A DNA stretch of 64,000 nucleotides, from assembly GCA_002104935.1 (NCBI GenBank), contig MCGT01000001.1:1195001-1259000 (forward strand). The letters are read 5' to 3'. This DNA is from Hesseltinella vesiculosa. Taxonomy: Eukaryota; Mucoromycota; Mucoromycetes; Mucorales; Cunninghamellaceae. Shown piece after piece: positions 21,945 through 33,863 of this stretch. Within the stretch, counting starts at the first letter, position 1. Each line of letters starts with the position of its first letter. Both the position numbers and the translations under genes were made by a program. The notes beneath the pieces are model-generated. The model saw only the letters and a program-made list of their open reading frames with translations. It ran no database searches and was not told where the DNA came from.

Positions 21945-23236
21945 TTTAATCGCGGACCGCTTTGTTGAGCTTTGACTGGTGGTCAAGCCTACGATTGTAA
22001 AACCATCGACTATTTGATCCAGGAGAGCTAATGACTTTACTTGAAGCACCAATAGAAGATAATTTTGTAGGATTGAATAAATTTGCACGCTTTCACCCAT
22101 GACGACGGGTGCAAGGTGCAATTCCCGATTTGGAAAGAAAAAGGTCAACACAAAAATTGGCATGGTGTGTGAATGACGAGAGGTAAAAAGGAGTGTATGG
22201 CTGTTCGACGCAGAGCCAGGACCAATGAGAAACGTATAGTTTTACGAGGGTTGTACAATGACTGGTTGAGGAGATATGGGTAGGAAAGTGTGTGGGCTTG
22301 TAAGCGGAGGAAAATCAAAAGAGGTTGGTCAGAGAAGGCGTGTGCCAGAGTTTGTATGCAAACTTGGTGTGGTTCTTGTTTCGTAAAATTTTGATATTAT
22401 GGCCAACGATATCATTGCCAACCCTACTGCGAGAGATGATTATCTGACTTACGACCACCACTCTCGCTTTGTCTAGGACATCGTCATGATCCTGTCGTTG
22501 ATGAGCTGCGCAACTTTTGGTGTCAAAGTTGCATATAAATGTTCCATCCGTTTGCTCGAAGATGAAATACATGTGCCATGTCATCAAACTCGGTTCGATC
22601 TCAAAAGATTGCCGCCAAGAAGTGACACTGTGTAAAAAAAAAAAGAAACCAGGACGTTTTTATCTGTCTTTCTTTTTTTTTTTTTTTTTCCCTCAGCAGT
22701 GATGATATCATCAACAGACACTGTTCCAATGTTCGGGGTGGCAACCATATGGTATTCACTTTCCATTTGCCAAGCATCACTTTCACGCACAAACTCTGGC
22801 ATACGCCTTCTCTGACCAACCTCTTTTGATTTTCCTCCGCTTACAAGCCCACACGCTTTCCTAGCAGTATCTCCTTAACCAGTTATTGTGCAACTCTCGT
22901 AAAACTATGCATTTTCTCATTGACTCTGGCTCTACGTTGAACAGTCATAAAATCCGTTTACCTCTCGTCATTCACACACCATGCCATTTTTTGTGTTGAC
23001 CTTTTTCTTCCAAATCGGGAAATGCGTCTTCACCTGTCGTCATGGGTGAAGGTTTGCAATTGTTATTCAATCGTTCTTGAAAATCAGGCTGTCACCTACA
23101 AAATATATCTTCTATTTGTGGTTTCAAACAAAAGTCATTAGCTCTCCCAGATCTAAAAGTCGATGTTTTTACGATTCTACTCTTGGCCAAAAGTCAGGGC
23201 TCAACTAAGCGTCAGTAAATAAAAACCCGCCCTGTA
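21945..23236 (-). mobile_element. Long inverted-repeat element B, copy 2
   Basis: Arms of ~400-440 bp (about 21945-22340 and 22795-23236) are inverted copies around a ~450 bp loop. Outer ends are GGGCTTTTTAATCGCGG on the left and the related ATAAAAACCCGCCC on the right. The loop reads on the minus strand. Copy 1 shares the same arms and loop. Confidence 0.75.
22315..22584 (-). CDS. Conserved small frame in element B copy 2, doubtful gene
   Basis: Same open frame as in copies 1 and 3 (begins MTWHMYFIFEQTDG, ends PSLTNLF). Copies 2 and 3 are nearly identical at protein level; copy 1 differs at ~15 positions without a stop. Confidence 0.3.
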   Translation of the reverse strand: MTWHMYFIFEQTDGTFICNFDTKSCAAHQRQDHDDVLDKARVVVVSQIIISRSRVGNDIVGHNIKILRNKNHTKFAYKLWHTPSLTNLF

Positions 23237-23261
23237 GCTTTTTTTTTTTTTTTTTTTTTTT

Positions 23262-23698
23262 CGTCTTCTTTTTCTCACAGCTCCTTGAACATTGGTCTCC
23301 AAGGTCTCGCTCCAAGGGCATTAGACAGGGATTCAAGAGCTAGTTCTAGCGATTACAACAATGCATGGCGTCATATTGATTTTTGAAAATAGATTTTTAA
23401 TAAACTAGCAGCAGCACATTTAGATTCCTTGAAGCAATGGTGAAAATAAGCTAGGCTTAGGGGTTGAATTGTAAGCACAGGCACGATACTCTGTTTTCTA
23501 TGTGATGGAGAGTAGGAGGTTAGATCCTTGACTTGTCAACGAAGACGCAATTATGCATAAGTCGACACCAGCCTTCAACCAAGGTTCGAGTGCGTCCTTA
23601 CGTTTGACGCTGGTGCCGTTGCGGCATCGTGAAAGTAATGAGAAATGACTCGTGAGTGAGACTTTCCATGCACCTTTTCACAGATCGTTAGAAGTCAC
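23262..23698 (+). repeat. Direct repeat C, copy 2
   Basis: Near-identical to 11711-12140, again directly following the right end of a B element. It fills most of the spacer between element B copies 2 and 3. Confidence 0.75.
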
Positions 23699-23761
23699 TG
23701 GTGGTTTGATGACAAAGCAGTAGAATTGGTGCTTATGGAAAAGACAAGACTAAAAAAAAAA

Positions 23762-25085
23762 AAAAGCAAGCTTTTTATTCGCTGACCGCTTAGCTGAGCC
23801 TTGACGGGTTGGTGGCCAAGCATAGAATCGTAAAAACATCGACTTTTAGATCTGGGAGAGCTAATGACTTTTGTTTGAAACCACAAATAGAAGATATATT
23901 TTGTAGGTGACAGCCTGATTTTCAAGAACGATTGAATAACAATTGCAAACCTTCACCCATGACGACAGGTGAAGACGCATTTCCCGATTTGGAAGAAAAA
24001 GGTCAACACAAAAAATGGCATGGTGTGTGAATGACGAGAGGTAAACGGATTGTATGACTGTTCAACGTAGAGCCAGAGTCAATGAGAAAATGCATAGTTT
24101 TACGAGAGTTGCACAATAACTGGTTAAGGAGATACTGCTAGGAAAGCGTGTGGGCTTGTAAGCAGAGGAAAATCAAAAGAGGTTGGTCAGAGAAGGCGTA
24201 TGCCAGAGTTTGTGCGTGAAAGTGATGCTTGGCAAATGGAAAGTGAATACCATATGGTTGCCACCCCGAACATTGGAACAGTGTCTGTTGATGATATCAT
24301 CACTGCTGAGGGAAAAAAAAAAAAAAAAAAGGCAGGTAAAAACGTCCTGGTTTCTTTTTTTTTTACACAGTGTCACTTCTTGGCGGCAATCTTTTGAGAT
24401 CGAACCGAGTTTGATGACATGGCACATGTATTTCATCTTCGAGCAAACGGATGGAACATTTATATGCAACTTTGACACCAAAAGTTGCGCAGCTCATCAA
24501 CGACAGGATCATGACGATGTCCTAGACAAAGCGAGAGTGGTGGTCGTAAGTCAGATAATCATCTCTCGCAGTAGGGTTGGCAATGATATCGTTGGCCATA
24601 ATATCAAAATTTTACGAAACAAGAACCACACCAAGTTTGCATACAAACTCTGGCACACGCCTTCTCTGACCAACCTCTTTTGATTTTCCTCCGCTTACAA
24701 GCCCACACACTTTCCTACCCATATCTCCTCAACCAGTCATTGTACAACCCTCGTAAAACTATACGTTTCTCATTGGCCCTGGCTCTGCGTCGAACAGCCA
24801 TACACTCCTTTTTACCTCTCGTCATTCACACACCATGCCATTTTTTGTGTTGACCTTTTTCTTCCAAATCGGGAAATGCGCCTTCACCTGTCGTCATGGG
24901 TGAAAGTTTGCAATTGTTATTCAATCGTTCTGAAAATCAGGCTGTCACCTACAAAATATATCTTCTATTGTTGGTTTCAAACAAAAGTCATTAGCTCTCC
25001 CAGATCAAAAAGTCGATGTTTTTACGATTCTAAGCTTGGCCACCAGCCAAACTTCAACTAAGCTGTCTGCAAAAAAAAAAACCAA
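23762..25085 (+). mobile_element. Long inverted-repeat element B, copy 3
   Basis: Inverted relative to copy 2: the block 22130-23200 matches the reverse complement of about 23830-24900 almost base for base. Arms are about 23762-24200 and 24660-25085. The copies 2-3 pair therefore forms a giant inverted repeat with a ~0.5 kb spacer. Confidence 0.75.
24414..24683 (+). CDS. Conserved small frame in element B copy 3, doubtful gene
   Basis: Same frame as in the other copies. Here it stays open upstream to 24183 through an A-homopolymer, which elsewhere in this window is typical of intron sequence, so an upstream exon joined by splicing is possible. Confidence 0.3.
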   Translation: MTWHMYFIFEQTDGTFICNFDTKSCAAHQRQDHDDVLDKARVVVVSQIIISRSRVGNDIVGHNIKILRNKNHTKFAYKLWHTPSLTNLF

Positions 25086-25193
25086 CCAAAATGTTTTAAA
25101 TTCCGCTCACCTAGAAATGTCCGTCGGTGGGCCTCTGGCAAACGGGGTTCATTCATTTCAATTTTTAACTGTTGCTTGGTATTGTGGGATATT

Positions 25194-25244
25194 CAAAGTG
25201 ACAAGCAAGCAGGGAGATCCAAAGTGACAAGCAAGCAGGGAGAC
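25194..25244 (+). repeat. Two-unit tandem repeat, ~26 bp
   Basis: AAAGTGACAAGCAAGCAGG occurs twice in tandem between element B copy 3 and the mucin-like gene. Confidence 0.7.
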
Positions 25245-25347
25245 ATATGTCGACATGAGTATTTCAGTTTCGAGTCCATTTATATCATAAAAGAACTGGG
25301 GGTTTTTTTTGAGATCGGTGATCAAAATTTTATTTTGTTGGTGATCG

Positions 25348-27910
25348 TTATTGGTATAGTTGCTCGCGATGAACCAAATCGCCTCTAAAGGAGTGATCTA
25401 ACATGATGGGGGCAGATATGCTCTGGATGGCGGCACGGCGTTCATCAGCTTCTTCTTGCTCGCGATGAAGCTTGCGGCGGCGATAGACAGTGACCATGCC
25501 AATCGTGGCAGCGGCATACACAACAACACCGACAGATACAGCAATACCAATGATGGAGCCACGGGAAAGGCCGTTTTGGTTTGAATTGCTATCGGGAGAG
25601 CTTCCCTGAGAAGAGCCTTGCTGATTGGGGTCTGACACGCTTCCAGAAGGTGAGGTTGATGCTAGGAAAAAAAACAAACAAGGTGGCGGATGTGAGTGTT
25701 TTGTAGAAAAAAAAATCGGTGATCTTGTTTTGCCTCTTACCAGCATTCTGGGTAATAGGATATTGACTGTCGATGTATGAAGCAATATTGCCATTGCTGG
25801 ATGTGTAGAGAATGCTAGAGCGGTTTTGTACCATGGCTGATAGCTCGGAGACGTTGTCGGTTGGGACAGCCAGGCTGATGAGAACTCCGCTGGAAGTGCC
25901 GTCTCGTTTTCTTGACGAGCCTGAGTTGCCGGCATTGGTGATGGTCAAGACAATGACATCATCCACATTGATTCCCAAGCCGCCACTGAAGAGAGGAGGA
26001 AGGGCCTGAACAAACTGGGCAGTCAAGACATAGTCATTCACCATGTTGATGTAAGACAGGTAATCAAATTTGACAGTGACAACGCTGCTGGAGGCTAGAA
26101 AAAAAAAGTAGATCAATAAAAGTTTTTCTGTTGATATCTTTTGAAGCATACATGGCACTGAGACACCAGGGTTTGGAACGATGTACTGAGGAACTGTGTT
26201 AGACGAGGGGGAAGCGGAGGGTGTGGTGGATGTAGGTGTGGATTGCGGCTGAGTGTGGGGAGGCGTGGTGGTTGTAACAGCAGATGGGAGGCTAAAGCTG
26301 GACAGCCAAGTGTACGTTTCATAATGGTACGAGGTCGTTGTGGTCGTTGTAGGGATAGCGGGGGTGGTTGTCAGAGGAGCCTGGGTGGTTGTGGTCGTGA
26401 TCAACTGAGAAGTCAGGGATGAGGAGTGAGCAGAGGAGGGTGTGAGAGAATGCATCGTCGTGGTGTGATTGGCTGCGATGGGCGTTGAAGTGTAGTTGCC
26501 AGAGGGGGTAGCTGAAGCAGAGAATGAGTAGCTGCCGGAAGGAGTGGCTGAAGCTGAGAGCGAGTGGTTACCAGAGGGGGTAGCTGATGCTGAGAATGAG
26601 TAACTGCCGGAAGGAGTGGCTGAAACTGAGAGCGAGTGGTTGCCAGAGGGGGTAGCTGAAGCAGAGAGTGAGTAGCTGCCGGAAGGAGTGGCTGAAGCTG
26701 AGAGCGAGTGGTTACCAGAGGGGGTAGCTGATGCTGAGAATGAGTAACTGCCGGAAGGAGTGGCTGAAACTGAGAGCGAGTGGTTGCCAGAGGGGGTAGC
26801 TGAAGCAGAGAGTGAGTAACTGCCGGAAGGAGTGGCTGAAGCAGAGAGCGAGTGGGTCATGGAATGATTGTGAGGATGTGTAGTGGAGGCAGAAAAAAAA
26901 GGGCTGGATGAGGCGGGAGTGGCAGTCAAGCTGTGATTGCTACTGGCGGTAATTGTTGGGCTGTGGCTGCCAGTAGGCACACTTAAAAAGGAGAGGATGT
27001 TGGTCTCAGAAGATGTGGCGGCAGGGAAGGAAGTAGCGCTGCTGTTTTTGTGGTTTGATGGTGTGGGGGTGGGTGTTTCTGTTGGTGGTGTGGCGTTGGA
27101 GATATGACTGCTTCCAACTGATGCGACAGAATGTGCGGGTGCAGAGGTTCCAATGATGGAGAGGATGTCATGTGTCGAAGAAGCGGGCGAGAAGGAAGCC
27201 GTGCTACTTTTTTTATGATGAGTCGGCGTGGCGGTGGGTGCTTCTGTTGGTGCTGTTGCACTGCCGATGTGGCTGCTCTTGGCTGACGTCATAGAATGCG
27301 CAGGGGCAGAGGTTCCAATGATGGAGAGGATATCGCGTGTCGACGAAGTGGACGAAAAAGTAGGAGTAGCAGAAGCCAACGAGTGGGTGGAGGTGGTGGC
27401 GCCCGATGGTGTGGAACTAGCTGTAGAATGGGTGTGTGAGGTGGTGCTTTCGGTGGGCAACCGACTCAGTGAGGATGAGTGAGCATGTGTGGGTGAAGGA
27501 GAATGAGCAGAGGAGTGGGCGTGGGAGGACGAGTCGGCGGTATGGAGAGAAAAAGGAGAATGGGACTGGCTGTGTGACACGGTATGGGATCGGGACGCAA
27601 TCGTTATTTGAGATACTTTTTTCAAAGGAGAGGTAGTCACGGTCAACGTATAGCTATCACTCAAATTGTGGTGCAGTTCAGCAGGGTCGTCGCGATCTGG
27701 GTTCTGATAAGCAGAGGCATGTAAAAAAGAAAAAAAGTGAGAAGTGAGACAAAAGGTCAGCAATTTCTACAGTTTTATACTTTTTGATCTTACGTGTGTC
27801 GCGGTTGGCCGGGTAGTTTCCGCTGCAATCGCGCAGGTGGCAAAGATGGCAAAAATTAATAACAGGGCGAGACACCCAGTCGATTTTAAATGCTGCCTAG
27901 AAACTTTCAT
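25348..27910 (-). CDS. Mucin-like single-pass surface sensor (Msb2-like)
   Basis: Four exons (27910-27794, 27703-26152, 26094-25741, 25661-25348) give 778 residues. Seen: signal peptide CLALLLIFAIFATCAIA, a ~480-residue Ser/Thr/Pro-rich region with tandem 12-residue repeats (SASATPSGSYSL, SASATPSGNHSL), then a folded domain with VVTVKFDYLSYINMVN and GINVDDVIVLTIT, and an RKRD stretch that could be a cleavage site. A membrane span follows (IIGIAVSVGVVVYAAATIGMV) with a basic stop-transfer YRRRK and a ~40-residue tail. The architecture matches fungal signalling mucins such as Msb2/Hkr1, which act upstream of Cdc42/MAPK filamentation and osmo-sensing pathways. Assignment rests on architecture and weak similarity of the membrane-proximal domain. 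An adhesin or structural wall protein is the alternative. Confidence 0.7.
26505..26865 (-). repeat. Tandem 36-bp coding repeats in the mucin-like gene
   Basis: Ten or so alternating units encoding SASATPSG followed by SYSL/SYSF or NHSL. Pairs form a 72-bp unit and blocks of four units recur nearly unchanged (26520s and 26700s). Likely to vary in length between strains (inference). Confidence 0.85.
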
Positions 27911-29087
27911 AAATCAATGAGAAGAAAAAAAAAATAAAGCGAGGGAGAGAGTGAAAAAGAGATGAAAAAAAAGATCTTTTTGTTATCATATGCCTTCGAT
28001 TTTTAATGATGCGGCAATTTCAGGCAATTTGCGGAAGCCAAAAAAGGGCAAGTGTTCCTGGTCCAGAACCCTGAAACTACAGGCTCTGTTGTACATTATT
28101 TTTTTTTTTTAGCATTCGTGCTACTTCTTGGGTTCGAATTGTGATCATTTTGCCATGTTGGCGGAAAACGGTAAGATGCAGTGTAGCATTTAAAGGATGA
28201 AAAGCCAAAAAAAGTAAAAATCAAGCGCACAGCCATGAAAAGCACCTGCGATATTTTTTTTTTTTGGTCAATGATGACCTGTCAAAAGGAAACGAGGTGT
28301 TCAGTGGGTGTTCAGGAGGATGGAGAGGTGGGTTAATTTTCACCGAGATGTGTCATCCAAGAATTCCAAGCCCTCCATTCTCCAGAATAGAAAATGGGAA
28401 GGATCAATGGAAAATAGGCATGTTACGCCTGCAGCTTTGCTAGCTGCCATCCGTTCACGTCAATGGCTCTTGGTTGACGTCTTGTCCGTTTACCTAAGCT
28501 CCGAGAACTGAGGTCAAAGTGCGCCGCACTGAGTTGGAGATGATGACAGGCGAACGTTGGAGAGGTTAAGATCGAGGGAAAAAAAGCCAGAGAACATGTA
28601 CATTTCTGTGATTGGCCAGAGCTTTTGTAGGCTCAGAGAATCGGTTTTAGTTTTCCATCGATGTGAAGGAGTCTGGGGCGATTGCCATCCAAAGAGGGTC
28701 CAGTGTCACGTCACGTTATGAAAACCGAGTAAAGCACAAGGGACGTAAGGAGCAGCCAAAGCAACGAAGCTGTCCAAGACGATATCAGATATCAGCATTT
28801 TTTATATGCATTGTGATTTGTTTTAAAAAACAAAAGGTCCACCAGGAACGATAACACTGTGGTGCTTTTTTTTCTTTTAGTCAATGGTCGTCTTTCAAAG
28901 TAGAAAGAAATAAAGAAAAAGAAGAGTAGGGCGTAATAAAAAAGATTATAAAAGAACCAATGCTCATGACAGGAGCAAATGATCGGGAATAAACCAGCAG
29001 CAAAAAAACTTGAGGGAAATAGGGTCAAACATCACGGGAAGTCGATAAAACTAAAAAAAAAAAAACTGATAATACATAGAAGCGAGA
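27911..29087. other. Intergenic, no gene seen
   Basis: Upstream region of the mucin-like gene and 3' side of the G-beta gene. Only short frames; A/T homopolymers. No repeat of families A-C recognised. Confidence 0.5.
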
Positions 29088-30396
29088 TTAAGCCCAGACC
29101 TACACAGTGAAAAGAAAGAGTGAGCGGGGCATAAAGATGGTGGCATGGTAGAGGAGTACCTTGAGAAGGCTGTCCCAGCTGCCAGTGCAAAGGGCCATCC
29201 CGTCATTTGAAACGCCAAGACATGACACACGGTTGTCATGGCCGTTCAACACACCAACGCGTTCGGCTTTGAGAGAGTCCCATACCAAGCAGCTGTAATC
29301 ATCATAGCCAGCAAAGAGTAAGCGACCAGATATAGAGAAGCCAACGGATGTGATGCCATGCAGGATGTTTTCGCTTTGATACACATTCATTTCTCGGTCA
29401 GCACGCAGGTCAAAGAGTCGACAACTGGCGTCATCAGAACCCGTGCCAATGGCCATACCGTTCGGGAAAAATCTGTGGAGAGAGAGAGAAAAAAAAAGTA
29501 AGGGTGAGTCGAACGACAAAAAGAGAGAGAGAATGGCATACTGGACAGAATTGATGTCTGATTCATGGCCAGTAAAGGTTTGGACACATTTCTGCGTTCG
29601 CATGTCCCAGATTTTGGCGGTGGCATCACAGGCAGCAGAGACAAACATGTTTGGGTCGCTGGGGGACAAGGAAAGGCTCATGACATCGCCCACGTGGTCG
29701 GTGAATTCTTGGGTTTTGACACCAGCATCAACATCCCAGAGCATGCATGACATGTCACCAGAACTGGTCAAGATGCGACGGTCATCCAAGAATCGACAGC
29801 AACTGAGATAGCCGGTGTGAGCAGATAATTCGCGAGCAGGACGGACAGGGCCTTCTCGAGAGGCGAGGTTATAGATGGAGCAGACGTTGTCAAGGCCGCC
29901 ACAGGCAACATAGTTGCCGGAAGGTGAGTAGGCACAGGTCATGACCCAAGCGGACCGAAGAGGAACAGCGTGTAATTTGTTGGTGGTGTAGGCGTTCCAG
30001 ACAATGAGCTTGCCATCTTGTGAGGCAGACACCAAGTGCTGGGCATCTGTGGCCCAATGCATGGCATAAATCTTTGCTAGATGGCCACGAAGATTGCGTC
30101 GGATCTTCATGATTAACCTAGGGAGCGAGTCGATGCTCTTGGCCATGGTGGGAACTAGTCCAGCAGCAAAAAAAAAAAAAAAGAAAAAAAAAAGTGAGAC
30201 AAAATAGGCACTGGCTTTGGCTTGAAGAGGCATGGGGCAAAAAAAAAAAGGGGGGATGAGGGTAAGGTAGGATGAACTTACGTGTTGTGTCGCCCAAAGC
30301 TTCTCGTCTTTGCTTAATTCGTTCCTTGAGTATTTCGGCTTCGCGTCTGGCAGCAGCAATTCGCTCAGCAGTTGCATCAGGTTTTGGTGAATTCAT
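29088..30396 (-). CDS. Heterotrimeric G protein beta subunit
   Basis: Four exons (30396-30282, 30154-29542, 29472-29160, 29099-29088) give 350 residues, the normal family length. Seen: an N-terminal coiled-coil helix ([20 protein letters not shown]) that would bind G-gamma, then [24 protein letters not shown] and seven WD repeats, including [45 protein letters not shown] and [26 protein letters not shown]. The protein ends [10 protein letters not shown], as is usual for this family. The last exon supplies only the final four codons. Role from family knowledge: with G-gamma it forms the dimer released from G-alpha after receptor activation, acting in pheromone, nutrient or morphogenesis signalling. 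Confidence 0.96.
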
Positions 30397-30662
30397 GTTA
30401 AGGGCTGCGTAAGTAGGATTTATGTTTTATCGAGGGGTGGATGAAAGTCGTACGATAAATGGCTGTTCCGAAAGAAGGCAGCGTGTTAAAAAGGGTTGAT
30501 GGAGAGTATAAAAGAAAGAGGGGAGGGAATCTTTTGACAAGGGAAAAGAAGACAAGTGACGAAAAGCCAAAACGATTTTTTTTTTGTTTTTGCGTACAAA
30601 TCCATAGTTTTAAACTCAACTGTTACACGAGAAGAACGAGTGTCCCAGCGACCCGCTATATT

Positions 30663-30953
30663 ATGACCGAAAAGCCACCCGTTCAAATTGGCTGTGTAGA
30701 TGGTAAAGAAGAAAAAAGATAAAGTAAAGTAAGAGCATGGTGCTTACCCACAAAAAGAGGTCGAACATATCAAATGTTCCTGACTCTCAGGGACTCCCCC
30801 AATTGGAAAGACACCCACGAAGCAATAAGGAATTAAAAAAAATTGTTGAGCGGCGACAGCTCGTACGACATGACCTTTGCTGCTTTGCCCGAAAACAACA
30901 AAAAGATTGGCAACTTTATTGACGTACCACCAAGCTCCGAGTACACATCTTAA
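30663..30953 (+). pseudogene. Small two-exon gene with an in-frame stop, unknown
   Basis: Exon 30663-30702 (MTEKPPVQIGCVD) joins in phase to an exon from 30760 (GRTYQMFLTLRDSPNWKD). This frame meets TAA at 30834-30836, then continues open in the same frame to TAA at 30951-30953 with plausible coding text (SYDMTFAALPENNKKIGNF, DVPPSSEYTS). Either the protein is only 38 residues, or a ~97-residue gene has acquired a stop next to an A-homopolymer. A base-call error in that A run is a further possibility. No family recognised. The start lies 266 bp from the divergent G-beta start. Confidence 0.35.
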
Positions 30954-31469
30954 AAAAGCTTAATTCAAATTATTCATGTGTTGTAAAAAAAAAAAAAAAA
31001 AACTTTTGGGTCAAAACACAACATTTTGCGAGCGCACCACTTTTTGTTAAAAGGTGCCGAGGATGGATGGTTTTTACGTTTGGCGCCTATGCAGCCACTT
31101 TTGCAGATCATTGCCTTTTCGAGTATCTCTTCAAATACCAATTTCTTGGGTGTTTCCTTCGTTCTGGCAGCATCGATATTCTACTATGCTATTCCCGATC
31201 AAGCCCATTCGTTTTCTCCTCAGCTATGGAGTCCAGCTGAGATTTCTACCAATTGAACCTCGCAATAAGACAAAAGGAAAAAGAAAAAAAAAGAAGCTCC
31301 TGAATCCGCGATCGATCGCGGCCTTTGTGGAAATGAATCATGGCCTGCACTTGCACACAATAACTGTTCATGTTGGCCTATCCCCATGTGCTTTGACGAA
31401 GTTTATTTTTTTTCTGGGACCATTTTAGTTGCTATTTACAGTGCTTCCAAGAGCCGTTGGCTACTGAGT
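30954..31469. other. Intergenic, no gene seen
   Basis: Non-coding spacer to the 3' end of the minus-strand MFS gene; frames on the plus strand near 31026-31428 lack support. Confidence 0.5.
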
Positions 31470-33442
31470 TTAAACTCGGATGGGGATTTCTTCCAGCTCT
31501 CGTTGCTTGCGCCAAACAGCGCCGTATTTTAGTTCGAAAACCAAAAGCACTCGTGACAGCAGTAGGATACCAGAGATTAATGTGTAGGACCAGCCGTAAC
31601 CAAGAGCGTTCACCAACGGATCAATAGTGCCGGTGGCAAACGCTCCAAAGAAACATCTAAAAACCGTGTTGCATGCTTGAATAGAAGCAGATCTTGTGGG
31701 GAACAAATCAATCAGCAAAGTCCCGAGGGCGTTGAAGATGGCTTGCGAAGTGATGCCCACTGTAAGACAAAAAAAAAAAAAAAGGAGCGGTCAACGATTA
31801 TTTTTTTGCAGGCGACAATGAAACTTGCAAAGGAACTGGCCAATCAATAAAAAAGCCAAGTGATGTTGCCAGGCAGCTACCCATCCATACAAAACCAGGA
31901 TGATGTTGAATAAAATGGCATGCAGCCACACCCAGCGCAAACGAGCATACTCCAAATTGGGATCGGGGCCCATACCGAAGCGCATGTAATCTTTGTTCAG
32001 GGTATAGCCTTGCAAGATAGAACCGAGGATGAAACCAAAACCCATGGAGAGGTAGGTCAGGCCAATGGACCAGGCATCCAAGTTGTAGCCTTCGCCTCGG
32101 AGAATGGCTGGCTGGAGTGTGATGACGGTATAGAGAGCTGCGTATTGAAAAGAGCCAAAGAAAACGAGGACAAGGACGTCACGGTATTGGGCACAAGTCA
32201 TGGGCTCGACCATGCGCAATAGCCATCGTTTTAAAAATGGTAAATGGCTGTCGGCCTCGGGCACAATGACCACCCTTTGGTCCTGATCTCCGCACAATGT
32301 TCCTGTTTCATACAAGCTGTCATTATCGTCCACGACCTTTACGATTTTTTTTTCTGGCTGGTATGAAGCTTCTTGTAAAGTGTCTTCGCTGGATCGTTCC
32401 TGGCCGAGTTTTTGACCGGACAGTACACTCCACCACCGGCCCCAGGCAGGTATTTTGGCGTCACTTCCTCGGCAGGGTTTAGGTTGATCACACATCAAGG
32501 TCTCGGGCAGGGTGAAATATAAAATAACCCAGTGCACGCAGCAAGTCAGGGAAAGCAGCCAAAAAATCCACCGCCATCCCAGATACCTTGAGATTAGCCC
32601 GCCAATCATCGGGGCAACAGCTGGTGCTAATGTGAATCCCAATGCATACCAACCTTGGTAACCACCTCGCTCTTCCGGTGTGGTGATGTCGGCTGGCGAG
32701 TCGAGCAAAAAAAAAAAAAAAAAAAAAAAAAATCGGGCAAATGAGCGGAGTTGGTTTTTAAAAAGAATGAGTGCGCCTTGATTACCAATGGTGCCAGAGC
32801 CAATAGCAATGATCGAGCTAGATCCAAATGCTTGCAAGATACGGAAACCTAAGAGCATAGAATAGTTTGATGCCAGAGCCAAGCCGATATTGGAGAGCAT
32901 GTAAAGGAACAAGTTGTAGAGATAGACCGGCCTTCGACCTCGATGATCTGCCCAATAGCTCCAAACAGACGGGGAGATTCCTTGGAAAAGCATAAATACA
33001 GTGATGGTAGAATACCTAAAAAATAGAGTGAGCGAGAAGTAAGGGATCATTTTGGCCAAGATGTTTACATTTTGTTGCTGTCGATCTGTAGATCAGACTC
33101 GATCAGCTTCATGGCCGGAAAGTAACAGTTTGCTGAAAAAGGGGAAAAAAAGGAAGCAATGGAGGCTAAGACGGTAATATATATTTTTTGATGTTTGGTG
33201 AATGCAGTGAGAATGAAAGAGAGGGAGGGAGTAGAGCTGATGGTAGATATAGATGGCGGGGAAGGAGAAGTGTTGCCTTTTTCCTGGTCAGTCATGGCCT
33301 GACTGCTGGTGGATGCCTGGGACAGCTTCGGGGCCATCAGCTGCTGTTGATCTATTTCTTGAGCTGAGTGATGCACAGATTCATCCGATGCTATCATGAT
33401 GATTGACCTCTTTGTATCAGCATGGGTGATCATAGGTGCCAT
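31470..33442 (-). CDS. MFS transporter, DHA1 drug:H+ antiporter type
   Basis: Four exons (33442-33069, 33015-32786, 32692-31829, 31759-31470) give 585 residues. Seen: a ~75-residue polar N-terminal tail rich in Ser/Gln, then twelve expected membrane spans. MFS motif A is present between spans 2 and 3 (SYWADHRGRRPVYLY), then GFRILQAFGSSSIIAIGSGT and the DHA1-type ADITTPEERGGYQGW, followed by a GWRWIFW stretch. A ~110-residue charged central loop precedes the second six spans. Relatives include fungal Qdr/Tpo/Dtr transporters that export drugs, polyamines or weak acids; the substrate cannot be read from sequence. The last intron (31760-31828) is solved in frame only with a GC donor. The gene is divergent from the neighbouring dehydrogenase. 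Confidence 0.9.
31760..31828 (-). other. GC-AG intron in the MFS gene
   Basis: 69 nt, donor GCAAGT, acceptor CAG after a T tract. The GC donor joins ...LIGQFL to LGITSQAIFN in frame; nearby GT dinucleotides give the wrong phase or a very poor donor. Confidence 0.7.
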
Positions 33443-33863
33443 GAAAGCGTGAAGAGAAATGAAATGATGAGAAAAAAAACGAAAGCCGCTTGCTCGGTTG
33501 GAAAATTGGAATTATCAAGGAAAATGAAAAAAAACAAACGAAATGGTCCCAGTTAGGAACTCGGTCGACAGGTAAAATTTAAACGTCTTCCCGAAGTCTT
33601 CATTTTCTGTAAAAAAAAAAAAAAAAAAAATGCAAAGGTGATATGGACTTGGGACTTCCAGGAAGTGTCAGGTTTGTGGATGAAGCAATCTTTTTTTTTT
33701 TTTTTTTCATGCGTGATGCAAGAGGCAGCGGTGCAAAAGGCTCAGGCTTGTTCCCTTGCCCCTAAAAATTAGCAAGCACATTACCAAATTTAGGGAACAA
33801 AAAGAAATTTGTCTATAAAACGCCCATACCATCGAGGGAAAAAAAACGATCAACTCGCAAGAA
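33443..33863. promoter_or_regulatory. Divergent promoter region, MFS and SDR genes
   Basis: 421 bp between two divergent start codons, with A- and T-homopolymers at ~33612 and ~33690. No clear core element recognised. Confidence 0.35.

Noticed and set aside
31026..31428. Plus-strand frames of 76 and 124 codons
   Set aside because: No motif, no neighbouring splice sites, and they overlap each other in different frames.
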